Made by a program: the position numbers and the translations under genes. Under the pieces are notes generated by a model. That model was not told the DNA's origin, searched no databases, and worked only from the letters and a program-made list of their open reading frames with translations. A stretch of 64,000 bases of DNA from Marinoscillum sp. 108 (lineage in GTDB: Bacteria; Bacteroidota; Bacteroidia; Cytophagales; Cyclobacteriaceae), in contig NZ_LR734808.1 of NCBI RefSeq assembly GCF_902506655.1, forward strand, positions 2,232,001 through 2,296,000, written 5' to 3'. The number at the start of each line of letters is the position of its first letter. Position 1 is the first letter of the stretch. This document shows, one piece after another, positions 27,706-36,013 of this stretch.

Positions 27706-29309
27706 AATGATACTCCTCTTTTCCAGGGTATAAAATCGTTTTGTTCTAGTTTCATTGCCTTGGTCTGCTCCCCACTAGCGACCGCTATTATCTTCTCCAA
27801 TAATTCATCTCCCGCCTGTTCGATGGTTTTCGTTCCTTCTATCACTCCGCCAGTATTCACATCTATGATGTCATTCATTCGAGCCGCCAGGGTGCTATTG
27901 CTGGACACCTTGATCACAGGTGTTATCGGGTTTCCGGTGGGAGTCCCCAGGCCTGTGGTAAACAAGATAATGTTGGCACCTGATCCGGCTAAGCCTGTGG
28001 TGGACTCTACATCATTGCCCGGGGTACAAAGTAGATTTAGTCCCGGCCTGGTGACAGGCTCAGTATAGTCAAGAATGTCAGCAACGGGCGCCGAACCTCC
28101 TTTTTTGGCCGCTCCTGCGGACTTGATGGCATCAGTAATGAGTCCATCCCGGATATTTCCCGGAGAAGGATTCATATCAAAACCACTCCCCACCGCCTGG
28201 GCGTGGGATTCGTAGGCGCGCTGAATACGAACAAACTTCTCTGCCAATTCCTGTGACTCGCACCGATCTATGATGTTCTGTTCTACCCCATTCAGTTCAG
28301 GGAACTCACTCAGGATGGTGGAAGCTTTTAACACAGCCAGTAAATCAGATACTCGCCCTAATACAGGATTGGCCGAAATGCCTGAAAAACCATCAGAGCC
28401 ACCACACTCCAGACCAAGTACCAGTTTGTCGAGCGTGGCAGGCTTGCGCTCTGTTTCATTGGCTTGCTTCAAAGCTTCCAGTGTCTCAGAAATAGCCAAA
28501 GAAATGAGCTCCTCTTCTGAAGCCATTTGCTGCTGCTCGAAGTAGAGTACTGTTTTTTCACTATCAGGGTAAAGCTCCTTCTGCAGGGACCTGAACCAGT
28601 CCGCCTGCGCATGCTGACAACCCAAACTCAGCACAGTGGCTCCGGCTACATTGGGATGGTGCACGTACCCCGCCAATAGCCTCAGCAATGTTTCGGCATC
28701 CTGTCGTGTGCCCCCACAGCCTCCATGATGGTACAAAAACCTGATCCCGTCAATGTGCTTAAAAACCTGCTCAGTAGCATAGGTGGTTTGAGTTACCTGC
28801 CCGGATAAGTGCTTACTCACAAGGCTCTCGTACTTGTTGGGTTTGTAGTAACCCAACTGCTTGATGAGGGCTTCCTCGATCACCTTCAGGTTTCTGTTTT
28901 CACAAAATACCAATGGGATGAATAACCAGTAATTGGCGGTGCCTACTTTACCTGAAGATCTGTGATAGCCACTAAAAGTGCGTCCCGCCCATTTGCTCAC
29001 ATCAGGAGTCTGCCAGGTGTATTTTTTGCGATTCTCCAGCGAAAGTGGCTCTGCAAAATGTTTGGTATTTTCTATGGTAAGTAAAGACCCGGCGGGCAAA
29101 TCCTTCTGCACCACACCCACAGGAACGCCATACATAATGACCTGCTGCCCTTTGACAAGATCCTCCAACAGCATCTTGTGTTTTTGTGGGATGGTCTCTT
29201 TTACCTCTATAGATAGCCCCATATCAACCACAGTGCCTGCAGTCAGCTCTTTCAGAGCTACCAGCACATTGTCCTTAGGGTCTATCCGCAAAATATCGTT
29301 TTCTTTCAT
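27702..29309 (-). CDS. UxaA-family dehydratase, probable L-fuconate dehydratase
   Basis: From the ATG at 29309 the protein has 535 residues; the frame is open further upstream to 29420, but that would run into the divergent LacI gene, and the first conserved residues (MKENDILRIDPKDNV) follow this ATG. An N-terminal SAF-type domain (1-80) is followed by the altronate dehydratase body: GYHRSSGKVGTANYWLFIPLVFCENRN, YHHGGCGGTRQDAET, LSLGCQHAQ, LGLECGGSDGFSGISANP and LLCTPGNDVE. The Cys-rich loops probably bind metal. Known members dehydrate D-altronate or related sugar acids. No enolase-type fuconate dehydratase is present in this otherwise complete operon, so this protein most likely fills that step (inference). 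Confidence 0.85.
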   Translation of the reverse strand: MKENDILRIDPKDNVLVALKELTAGTVVDMGLSIEVKETIPQKHKMLLEDLVKGQQVIMYGVPVGVVQKDLPAGSLLTIENTKHFAEPLSLENRKKYTWQTPDVSKWAGRTFSGYHRSSGKVGTANYWLFIPLVFCENRNLKVIEEALIKQLGYYKPNKYESLVSKHLSGQVTQTTYATEQVFKHIDGIRFLYHHGGCGGTRQDAETLLRLLAGYVHHPNVAGATVLSLGCQHAQADWFRSLQKELYPDSEKTVLYFEQQQMASEEELISLAISETLEALKQANETERKPATLDKLVLGLECGGSDGFSGISANPVLGRVSDLLAVLKASTILSEFPELNGVEQNIIDRCESQELAEKFVRIQRAYESHAQAVGSGFDMNPSPGNIRDGLITDAIKSAGAAKKGGSAPVADILDYTEPVTRPGLNLLCTPGNDVESTTGLAGSGANIILFTTGLGTPTGNPITPVIKVSSNSTLAARMNDIIDVNTGGVIEGTKTIEQAGDELLEKIIAVASGEQTKAMKLEQNDFIPWKRGVSL

Positions 29310-29394
29310 AGTGAACAGATCATCAGTAATCAGTACGGGTACATATTTAGGGAGAGATGAATGCGAATTCAATCGATTGTCGGTATAATTGCTG

Positions 29395-29408
29395 TGCACA
29401 TTTGTGCA
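29395..29408. promoter_or_regulatory. Palindromic operator candidate between the LacI gene and the fucose operon
   Basis: TGCACA-TT-TGTGCA is a perfect 6-2-6 inverted repeat in the 113-base gap between the two divergent start codons (29309 and 29423). It ends 15 bases before the LacI ATG. A TATAATTG at 29384-29391 is close to the Bacteroidota TAnnTTTG -7 box for the plus strand. Position and symmetry suggest the site bound by the divergent LacI-type regulator, controlling both directions. Confidence 0.55.
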
Positions 29409-29422
29409 TAAATGATTCAAAC

Positions 29423-30430
29423 ATGGCTCAATACATTACCATCAAGGAAATAGCCACCAAACTGGGCATATCCCATACCACTGTATCAAGGGCTCTTAAT
29501 GATCATCCGCGGATCAGCAAAGCCACTAAGGAAAAGGTGCAGCAACTGGCAGAAAAGCTCGGCTACAGGCGAAATGTGAGTGTCCAGGTGTTTACCAGGG
29601 GTGAAAGCAAACTCATCGGGATGATTGTGCCTGATCTGAGTATCCATTTCTTTGCGCGAGTAGTTCAGGGGGCGCAGAGCACCCTATCCAGGCATGGGTA
29701 TGGCATTATCATCTATGATACGCTGGAGTCGCTAAGTCAGGAAATCCAGGCTATTCAAAGCTGCCTGGATCATCGTGTAGCTGGTATCCTTGCGGCTATT
29801 TCAATGGAGACCACCTCTTTCGATCATTTTTTATCTCTTTCCAGACACGACGTTCCCCTGGTGTTTTATGATCGTGTGGCCAACTTTTTACCAGTCCCCA
29901 AAGTAGTGATCAATGATCACCAGGCGGCCTTTGATGCCACCCAATTTCTGATACAAAGCGGGAGAAAACACATCGCACATATCACCGCCAGCATCAACCT
30001 CAACAATAGCAATAATCGATTATATGGTTATTTGGATGCACTGAGTGCTAACAACCGGGACGCTGATGAGCAGCTTATCCACTACTACCAATTGGATCCT
30101 TCGTCCATCGACAGTTTCATAGAAAGGGCTCTCCTCCACCAACCCGACCTTGATGCCATTTTTGTTTTCAATGACTATGTCGCGAGCCATACCGTAAATG
30201 TGCTGCACCGGTTGGGAAAGCGGGTGCCTGACGATATAGCCGTGATGGGTTTCTCAAACGAACCGGTCGCCACCCAAATGACCCCTCAGCTCTCAACGGT
30301 AAAACATGCCGGTGAAAAAATGGGGCAACTGGCCGCTCAAAAGATCGTTTCCATCCTGGCTAAGCAGGAACCACTTGTCAATGAGAAAATCGTCATCAGC
30401 CCGGAATTGATCATTCGCGAAAGCACCTGA
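29423..30430 (+). CDS. LacI-family transcriptional regulator
   Basis: The start is placed at the ATG at 29423 because the conserved HTH follows at once (TIKEIATKLGISHTTVSRALNDHPRISKATKEKVQQLAEKLGY, residues 4-46); an upstream ATG would add 22 unconserved residues. The protein has 335 residues: HTH, hinge helix, then a periplasmic-binding-protein-like sensor (LIGMIVPDLSIHFFARVVQGAQ, VLVVINDHQ-like VVINDHQAAFDATQFLI, IFVFNDYVASHTV, DIAVMGFSNEPVATQMTPQLSTV). It diverges from the fucose operon, and the gap has a palindrome. It is most likely the fucose-responsive repressor or activator; its ligand is unproven and could be fuconate or a later intermediate. Confidence 0.9.
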   Translation: MAQYITIKEIATKLGISHTTVSRALNDHPRISKATKEKVQQLAEKLGYRRNVSVQVFTRGESKLIGMIVPDLSIHFFARVVQGAQSTLSRHGYGIIIYDTLESLSQEIQAIQSCLDHRVAGILAAISMETTSFDHFLSLSRHDVPLVFYDRVANFLPVPKVVINDHQAAFDATQFLIQSGRKHIAHITASINLNNSNNRLYGYLDALSANNRDADEQLIHYYQLDPSSIDSFIERALLHQPDLDAIFVFNDYVASHTVNVLHRLGKRVPDDIAVMGFSNEPVATQMTPQLSTVKHAGEKMGQLAAQKIVSILAKQEPLVNEKIVISPELIIREST

Positions 30431-30469
30431 ACCCTCTGATTTCTTTTCAAAGGAAAGTCTGAAATATTA

Positions 30470-31804
30470 TCAGGAAGGCTCCATGAGCTCTTCTTCTATT
30501 TCCTCCAAAGATTTCCCTTTGGTCTCGGGCATCATGAAATGAACAAACAGCAATTGTAAAATCATGAAGCATCCGAAAAAGGCAAAGGCCACCCATGGTT
30601 CAAAAGTATTGATCAGCACAGAGCCGGAAAGGGTAATCAATGCTGCAAAGACCCAGTGCGTGCCGCTTCCCCAGGCCTGCCCATAGGCCCGTACTTTATT
30701 CGGAAATATTTCGGCAATGAATATCCAAATCACGGCACCCTGACCCACCGCGTGAGAAGCAATAAACATCAGGATAAAGATCAATTTGAAAGTGGCATCT
30801 GCTTCACTATAAAACCCATACGAAACCATGAAAAGGCTGATGATATAACCAAGAGATCCGATGTACATGAGTTGTTTACGTCCCGCTTTGTCGATAAGTG
30901 ACATGCCAATAAAAGTAAAAAGCAAATTGACCAGCCCTATGGCAATGGAACTAAACAGGGACCCCGATGAACCAAAGCCTGCTTTCACTAAAATTTCGGG
31001 TGCGTAATAGAGAATGAAATTGATACCGGACAGCTGATTGAAAAAAGCGATCAGGAAGGCCAACACGAGTGGTTTCTTATATTTTGGAGAGAAAACCTTA
31101 TCAGAATCCCCTTTGGTTCGCTCATAATCCTCCTCAATGGCATAAAGCATCTCGGCAGCCTCCTCTTTGGAGTCGGTCAGATTTTCGAGCACCTTCTTCG
31201 CCCGGTCAGCATCGTGTTTATACAAAACCAACCATCTCGGGCTTCGGGGAATTCCGAATACCATCAGGGTATAGAGCAATGCCGGGAGTCCTTCGATACC
31301 CAGCATAATACGCCAGTCAAGGTCTCCACCTACTCCTTCCAGAAGGTAATTGGAAATGAACGCCGCCAATATGCCAAACACGATATTGAACTGATACAGG
31401 ATGCCCAGCCTGCCACGATTATTGGCCGATGAAATCTCAGAAATATAGGTTGGCGCAGCGATGGAGGACACCCCCACACCCAGACCACCCAGAAACCTGA
31501 AGAAAGAAAATGAATAGGGATCTGGCGCAAGCGCTGAGCCAATGGCGGATATAAAATAAAATACTCCTATCCAGATTAGGGTGGTTTTTCTCCCCCACAC
31601 GTTGGTGGGGTATCCGGCACAGAGCGCCCCTACCACTGTACCCCACAGCGCCATGGACATGATGAAGGTACCATGAAACCAATCTGAGGTCTGCCATAGC
31701 TCCTTGATCGGGAGGTTGGCACCTGAAATAACCACTGTATCAAACCCAAAGAGGAACCCCGCAAGGGAAGCTACCACTGAGGCCACTAATAATTTTCTAT
31801 TCAA
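30470..31804 (-). CDS. Sugar porter (MFS, XylE/GLUT type)
   Basis: A 444-residue MFS sugar porter with twelve segments. Family motifs are GFLFGFDTVVISGA at the start, VWGRK after segment 2, FRFLGGLGVGVSSIAAPTYISEISSANNRGRLGILYQ, the PRSPRWLV loop (usual PESPRWL), QLSGINFILYYAPEIL and the closing PETKGKSLEEIEEEL. The gene is 13 bases after the GH88 gene and ends 39 bases before the end of the convergent LacI gene. With the ROK kinase and GH88 it forms a three-gene unit that would take up and begin processing a hexose or uronate product. The substrate cannot be read from sequence. Confidence 0.9.
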   Translation of the reverse strand: MNRKLLVASVVASLAGFLFGFDTVVISGANLPIKELWQTSDWFHGTFIMSMALWGTVVGALCAGYPTNVWGRKTTLIWIGVFYFISAIGSALAPDPYSFSFFRFLGGLGVGVSSIAAPTYISEISSANNRGRLGILYQFNIVFGILAAFISNYLLEGVGGDLDWRIMLGIEGLPALLYTLMVFGIPRSPRWLVLYKHDADRAKKVLENLTDSKEEAAEMLYAIEEDYERTKGDSDKVFSPKYKKPLVLAFLIAFFNQLSGINFILYYAPEILVKAGFGSSGSLFSSIAIGLVNLLFTFIGMSLIDKAGRKQLMYIGSLGYIISLFMVSYGFYSEADATFKLIFILMFIASHAVGQGAVIWIFIAEIFPNKVRAYGQAWGSGTHWVFAALITLSGSVLINTFEPWVAFAFFGCFMILQLLFVHFMMPETKGKSLEEIEEELMEPS

Positions 31805-31817
31805 TTTGATAGAGCCG

Positions 31818-33023
31818 TTAAACCGGTTTCTTTCCCTCCCTGATTCGCTTGAGTCTGGTAAGCCCCTCTATGTAATAGTAATCTGCATAGATGATGGAAT
31901 AATCGATTTCGCTGCCATTGGGGTAGTGCCCCGTGGAATGCCTTAAAAATGCCGGGTTGCCATCTTCCGGGCAGTACCTGGGAGAGGAAAGTTCCTCCAG
32001 CATGGCGATGGCCTTATCCCGGTACTCTTTTGCTAATGCTTTATCCGAATATTCTGCCAACTCCAGCAGAGCAGAGGCCACCACCGCGGCTGCCGATGCG
32101 TCTCTGGGCTCGTCGGGGATATTCGGTGCCTGAAAATCCCAATAAGGAATGAAATCTTCCGGCAGATTATCCAGATATGGTCTCGTTACTTTTTGAGCAA
32201 AGTCTAAAAATTTAGGGTCTTTCGTCTCGCGATAAACCATGGTGTATCCGTAGATGGCCCAGGCCTGACCCCTGGCCCACATGCTTTCGTCACTATACCC
32301 CTGATGTGTCACGCCTTTGATTCTTTCGCCTGTCTCCCGATCATATACCACCACATGGTAAGAAGTGAAGTCGGGACGGAAGTGATTCGCCATGGTGGTT
32401 TCAGCATGGGCTACCGCGATCTGATAAAGCGAACTGTCTCCACCATTTTTTGATGCCCAGAACAAGAGTTCCAGATTGATCATGTTGTCCATGATTGTAT
32501 TGTGATTTGGCCACTCCATATTGGGAACTGGACGGGGCCACGAAAGAATGGTACCAACGGCTGGGTTATAAAGCGTAGCTAAAGTATCCGCAGTTCTCAA
32601 GATCACTTTTTTGTATTCGGCATTACCCGTCAGTCTGTATCCATTGCCAAAGCTATTGAACACCTGAAACCCCAAATCATGATCGGTGGCTGGCTTTTCA
32701 GACAGAGGCCTGAGGTATTGCGTGAATTGATCGGCCACTTCTTTCAGGTTGGGTTCCTGACTGTACTCATACAGATACCACAAAGTCCCGGGCCAAAAGC
32801 CACTCGTCCAATCCTGATAGGTCACATAGTTCCATTCTTTGCTTTCCGGCGCAATGTTTCTTGGGAGCGATTTCTCGTCATCCGGAATTTGGCTGATGGT
32901 TTGATCTGCCTGCTCTACACAATACTGAAGGCTTTCATCTACATCAAAGACCTCTTTTTGCTTTAGGTGACATCCATAGGAGATCAAAACAACACAAACT
33001 ATACCCAATGTCTTTCTAATCAT
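31818..33023 (-). CDS. GH88 unsaturated glucuronyl/galacturonyl hydrolase (lipoprotein)
   Basis: A 401-residue secreted lipoprotein (VVLISYGC lipobox, Cys 18) with the (alpha/alpha)6 GH88 fold. Signs are YQDWTSGFWPGTLWYLYEYS (70-88), D114/D116 in ATDHDLGFQ, D179 in NTIMDNMINLELLFWA (the two regions where the catalytic Asp residues of unsaturated glucuronyl hydrolases lie), VTHQGYSDESMWARGQAWAIYGY and IDYSIIYADYYYIEGLTRL. GH88 removes the 4,5-unsaturated uronic acid left at the non-reducing end by polysaccharide lyases. It fits the two heparinase-type lyases and the PL7 enzyme of this locus. ROK kinase gene precedes it by 35 bases. Confidence 0.92.
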   Translation of the reverse strand: MIRKTLGIVCVVLISYGCHLKQKEVFDVDESLQYCVEQADQTISQIPDDEKSLPRNIAPESKEWNYVTYQDWTSGFWPGTLWYLYEYSQEPNLKEVADQFTQYLRPLSEKPATDHDLGFQVFNSFGNGYRLTGNAEYKKVILRTADTLATLYNPAVGTILSWPRPVPNMEWPNHNTIMDNMINLELLFWASKNGGDSSLYQIAVAHAETTMANHFRPDFTSYHVVVYDRETGERIKGVTHQGYSDESMWARGQAWAIYGYTMVYRETKDPKFLDFAQKVTRPYLDNLPEDFIPYWDFQAPNIPDEPRDASAAAVVASALLELAEYSDKALAKEYRDKAIAMLEELSSPRYCPEDGNPAFLRHSTGHYPNGSEIDYSIIYADYYYIEGLTRLKRIREGKKPV

Positions 33024-33058
33024 CGTATTAATATTTCATGGCTTGATGCCTGTTATCC

Positions 33059-33976
33059 TTAATTATTTACTAAAAGTGCCGCGCCAAAAACTCCCGCACT
33101 ATCTCCCAGAGATGGCTTGAGCACCGGTGCATTAAATTCATTGTTGAACACATATTGAGCAATGGCTGCCTTACCCTCAGTGTAGAGTTCGTCTACATTG
33201 CCTACGCCGCCTCCTATCACGATCACATCTGGATCCAGTATGTTGATTACCAAACTCACTGCCTTACCAAAACCCTGCATGAGCCTGTGCAACGTATCTA
33301 CTGCTATGCTATCCACACCAGCTCTGGCATCACATACAATGTCCTTTAGCGGCTTCTTCACGCCCGTTCGCGACTCATAATACCACTCCAGAGCGGGCCC
33401 GGACAGTATACTTTCATTGTCTCCGGATTTACCACAAAAGCACTGCCGGCCCTGAAAACCGGGGAGCTCATTGTGTCCCCATTCACCCCCGATGCCATGG
33501 TGTCCATTAATGACCTGGCCATTCACCACTACTCCGCCGCCTACGCCGGTTCCCAAAATGACTCCAAACACTACTTTTGCATTCGGTAACTCCTTGTTGA
33601 CCACACCCATCTTTGCTTCGGCCAGGGCAAAGCAGTTGGCATCATTGGCCATAATCAGCTCTGTACCCAGTAAGGCTTCCAGATCTTTCTTTACCCGCAT
33701 GCCATTCATCACGGTGGCGTTGCAGTTTTTCATCAATCCCTCCCGGGTCAATGTTCCGGGGGTGCCCATACCGAGCCTGGATGGTGTATGACCAGTGTGA
33801 GCTGCCATCGACTGATAGAGTTTGTCAATCTGTGACAATACATGCTGATATCCCTTATGGGCCCCGGTAGGTACCCGTTCACGGAAAAGCACGTTCTTAT
33901 CCCGGGCATTGTCCAGTACCACACCCTCTATCTTGGTGCCGCCCATGTCCATCCCCCAAAGTGTCTGATCCGTCAT
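33059..33976 (-). CDS. ROK-family sugar kinase with altered zinc motif
   Basis: A 305-residue cytoplasmic kinase: ATP-binding MDMGGTKIEGVVLD at the start, GTPGTLTREG, catalytic Asp in MANDANCFALAEA, VILGTGVGGGVVVNG, and the C-terminal VIGGGVGNVDELY. The family zinc motif normally reads CxCGxxGCxE after a GH; here it is GHNELPGFQGRQCFCGKSGDNE, so the third Cys is Asp. Substrate might be glucose, fructose or mannose; mannose would fit the GH92 gene of this locus, but this is only context. The gene is the first of the unit with GH88 and the sugar porter; the leader has a tandem ACTGCGGG repeat (33999-34017 on the minus strand). Confidence 0.88.
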   Translation of the reverse strand: MTDQTLWGMDMGGTKIEGVVLDNARDKNVLFRERVPTGAHKGYQHVLSQIDKLYQSMAAHTGHTPSRLGMGTPGTLTREGLMKNCNATVMNGMRVKKDLEALLGTELIMANDANCFALAEAKMGVVNKELPNAKVVFGVILGTGVGGGVVVNGQVINGHHGIGGEWGHNELPGFQGRQCFCGKSGDNESILSGPALEWYYESRTGVKKPLKDIVCDARAGVDSIAVDTLHRLMQGFGKAVSLVINILDPDVIVIGGGVGNVDELYTEGKAAIAQYVFNNEFNAPVLKPSLGDSAGVFGAALLVNN

Positions 33977-34065
33977 CTTGTTGTACCCCTTGCCCGCAGT
34001 TTCCCGCAGTATATGTTATTCAATGTTGTCATTCTCGCAGTATTCGGAGACCTACTTTTCTTTGC

Positions 34066-34332
34066 TTACTTTCTAAGCCAGCACTTGACACAAAAACCCA
34101 GAGAGCATTGCATCAAAACTGTGGGAACAATGATCGGTCTAATGGCCAAAAAGCGGTATGAATTATCAGCCATTGCCCATAACTTATGATTCAATAAGTG
34201 TATTTTGAGTGTCCATGAACCGTTTTTGAAATATTCGGGGCCATTATCACTCCTCAGCCCTATGTGCCTTCCACTTCCGGGCGTCACGCCCTGATTTATA
34301 CTATAAAATATGATCTGCCCACATTGGAGTAT
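34066..34332 (-). pseudogene. Possible fragment of a transposase/integrase core
   Basis: The minus-strand frame is open for about 88 codons and contains the string GLRSDNGPEYFKNGS, which resembles the central D of the DDE motif (SDNGxEY/F) in rve-type transposases of IS3/IS481-like elements. The first and last acidic residues and flanking conserved parts are absent, and a stop lies just before. So it would be a short decayed remnant at best; a chance match is possible. Confidence 0.35.
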
Positions 34333-34400
34333 TCAATGGTCGATTGTGGTGTCATTACACATATCCAATAACCTGGGTACTCACTGAGCCAATAAAACAT

Positions 34401-34433
34401 AAAAAAAGGCCTCGCGCTTCATGCACGAGACCT
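34401..34433 (-). terminator. Rho-independent terminator after the GH29 gene
   Basis: On the minus strand the stem AGGTCTCGTGC ... GCGCGAGGCCT (with G:T pairs) has a short ATGAA loop and is followed by a run of seven T. It starts 57 bases after the fucosidase stop codon and ends transcription of the GH29-containing unit before the ROK kinase unit begins. Confidence 0.8.
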
Positions 34434-34489
34434 ATATTCCCACAACTCACAACCTACAACCTAAACCACCGAGCTATGGGACTTTTTGA

Positions 34490-35848
34490 CTAAAGCTCAA
34501 TCATAATAACAGAAACCGCGCCATCTACGGCCTCCGCAGGCAAGGCAATGCCAGACTCATCAAATGATAAAACCTGGGTGTTATCGGCCAAAAGTGAAGC
34601 TTTTTTTACCTTAATCTCTGAATTGATCTTTAGGACTCCATCCTCCGGCCAATCAAACACATGCGCATAGATCACACCGTCTTTGGCTGTGTATCGTCCC
34701 CACTCAGGTCGGTCATACGGACTAGCGCTTGCTCCATACAGGGCTTCTCCATTGACATCTATCCAATCGCCCATGTCGCTGAGTCGTTCCACACTCTCTG
34801 GAGGAAACAATCCCTGAGGGTCAGGACCAATGTTGAGTAGGAAATTTCCACCTTTTGACACGATATCCACCAACTTCTGGATCAGGTCCTCGCTACTCTT
34901 CCAGTTGGTATCTGATGGCTTATAGCCCCACGAACCATTCATCGTCATGCACGATTCCCAGTCTTCATCAATACCTGTAGCAGGTATCTCCTGCTCAGGC
35001 GTACCAAAATCTCCGGCAAAATTTCCTTCTTTGTCCATGCCTTCCATTCCATTCCGGCCTTTGTCCACCCGATTATTGACAATCGTACGAGGCTGCATCT
35101 CCAATATCATATTGTACATCTCTTTGCCCATCTCAGTGGTGTAATCCGGAATCCAGTCCCCATCAAACCACACCACACCTACGTCTCCATAATTGGTGAG
35201 CAATTCCTTCACCTGTGGCTTTAAGTAGTTTTCATAGTATTTAGGGAATTCAGGATTAAAGACAGATTGATCTTTCTGCCCGGCATTGTAATTCGGGTAC
35301 AAAGGAGCCTGCGCCTGTGGGTGATGCCAATCCACGATGGAGTGGTAGAAGCAAAATTTGATACCGGCTTCCTTACAAGCTACCGATAGTTCTTTGATGA
35401 TGTCCCGCTTGAATGGGGAGGAGTCCATGATGTCATAGTCCGTCACTTCTGAATCCCACAAGCAAAATCCATCGTGGTGCTTCGAGGTGATCACAATGTA
35501 TTTCATACCAGCATCTTTGGCCATGCCCACCCATTTTTTAGCATCAAACTGGGTCGGATTGAAGTTGGCTACCACTTGGTTTTCATAGTCCTCAATGGTG
35601 TAATCCAGCTTGTCCATGATCCATTCTGCACCGCCCTTGCAAACCTCGCCATTGCGCTCACCACCAGGTACGGCATACGCACCCCAGTGAATAAACATTC
35701 CGAATTTGGCATCACGCCACCAGGCCATTCGTTCATCGTCACTAATGGCTGCCACTTCTTCCGCCTGACTCTCTTCCTTTGCCTTTTGCTGACAGGCAGA
35801 TCCAATGAGTATCAGAGCTACCAATAAGTAATTTGTTGCTTTCTTCAT
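34490..35848 (-). CDS. GH29 alpha-L-fucosidase (lipoprotein)
   Basis: A 452-residue lipoprotein (LILIGSAC lipobox at about 19). GH29 signs: KFGMFIHWGAYAVPGGE (48-64), WVGMAKDAGMKYIVITSKHHDGFCLWDSE, nucleophile D229 in GVVWFDGDW, GTPEQEIPATG in the acid/base region, SCMTMNGSWGYKPSD and SKGGNFLLNIGPDPQG. The family releases alpha-linked L-fucose by retention. The C-terminal about 90 residues form a beta-sandwich (YAHVFDWPEDGVLKI). It is the last gene of its unit before a strong terminator. The fucose set free would be used by the operon at 21663-29309. It is only distantly related to the second GH29 at 54296. Confidence 0.93.
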   Translation of the reverse strand: MKKATNYLLVALILIGSACQQKAKEESQAEEVAAISDDERMAWWRDAKFGMFIHWGAYAVPGGERNGEVCKGGAEWIMDKLDYTIEDYENQVVANFNPTQFDAKKWVGMAKDAGMKYIVITSKHHDGFCLWDSEVTDYDIMDSSPFKRDIIKELSVACKEAGIKFCFYHSIVDWHHPQAQAPLYPNYNAGQKDQSVFNPEFPKYYENYLKPQVKELLTNYGDVGVVWFDGDWIPDYTTEMGKEMYNMILEMQPRTIVNNRVDKGRNGMEGMDKEGNFAGDFGTPEQEIPATGIDEDWESCMTMNGSWGYKPSDTNWKSSEDLIQKLVDIVSKGGNFLLNIGPDPQGLFPPESVERLSDMGDWIDVNGEALYGASASPYDRPEWGRYTAKDGVIYAHVFDWPEDGVLKINSEIKVKKASLLADNTQVLSFDESGIALPAEAVDGAVSVIMIEL

Positions 35849-36013
35849 TTGTATTTAATTTCTACTTTCCGGGTTTTACAATTTCGATCTTCACTTTACT
35901 ATTCACATGACTAAGGTAGAAACACCTGTCGTTTGCGCTTATAACTATTGTGTCTTATGTGATTAATTATGGCCCAGTTTAACTATTTGTATCCATGCTC
36001 CGTCGGGGTATGG

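Larger units (their letters stand above)
33977..34489. other. 513-base intergenic boundary between two transcription units
   Basis: The stretch contains no intact gene. It holds the promoter region for the ROK-GH88-porter unit, a transposase-like relic (34066-34332) and a terminator (34401-34433) for the fucosidase gene. No insertion-sequence ends or target duplications were recognised. It splits the polysaccharide locus into separate transcription units. Confidence 0.6.

Noticed and set aside
29357-29422. Upstream ATG extension of the LacI regulator, and the matching upstream extension of the UxaA-type gene to 29420
   Set aside because: Both would overlap across the divergent promoter region, and conserved sequence starts only at the inner ATGs (29423 and 29309).
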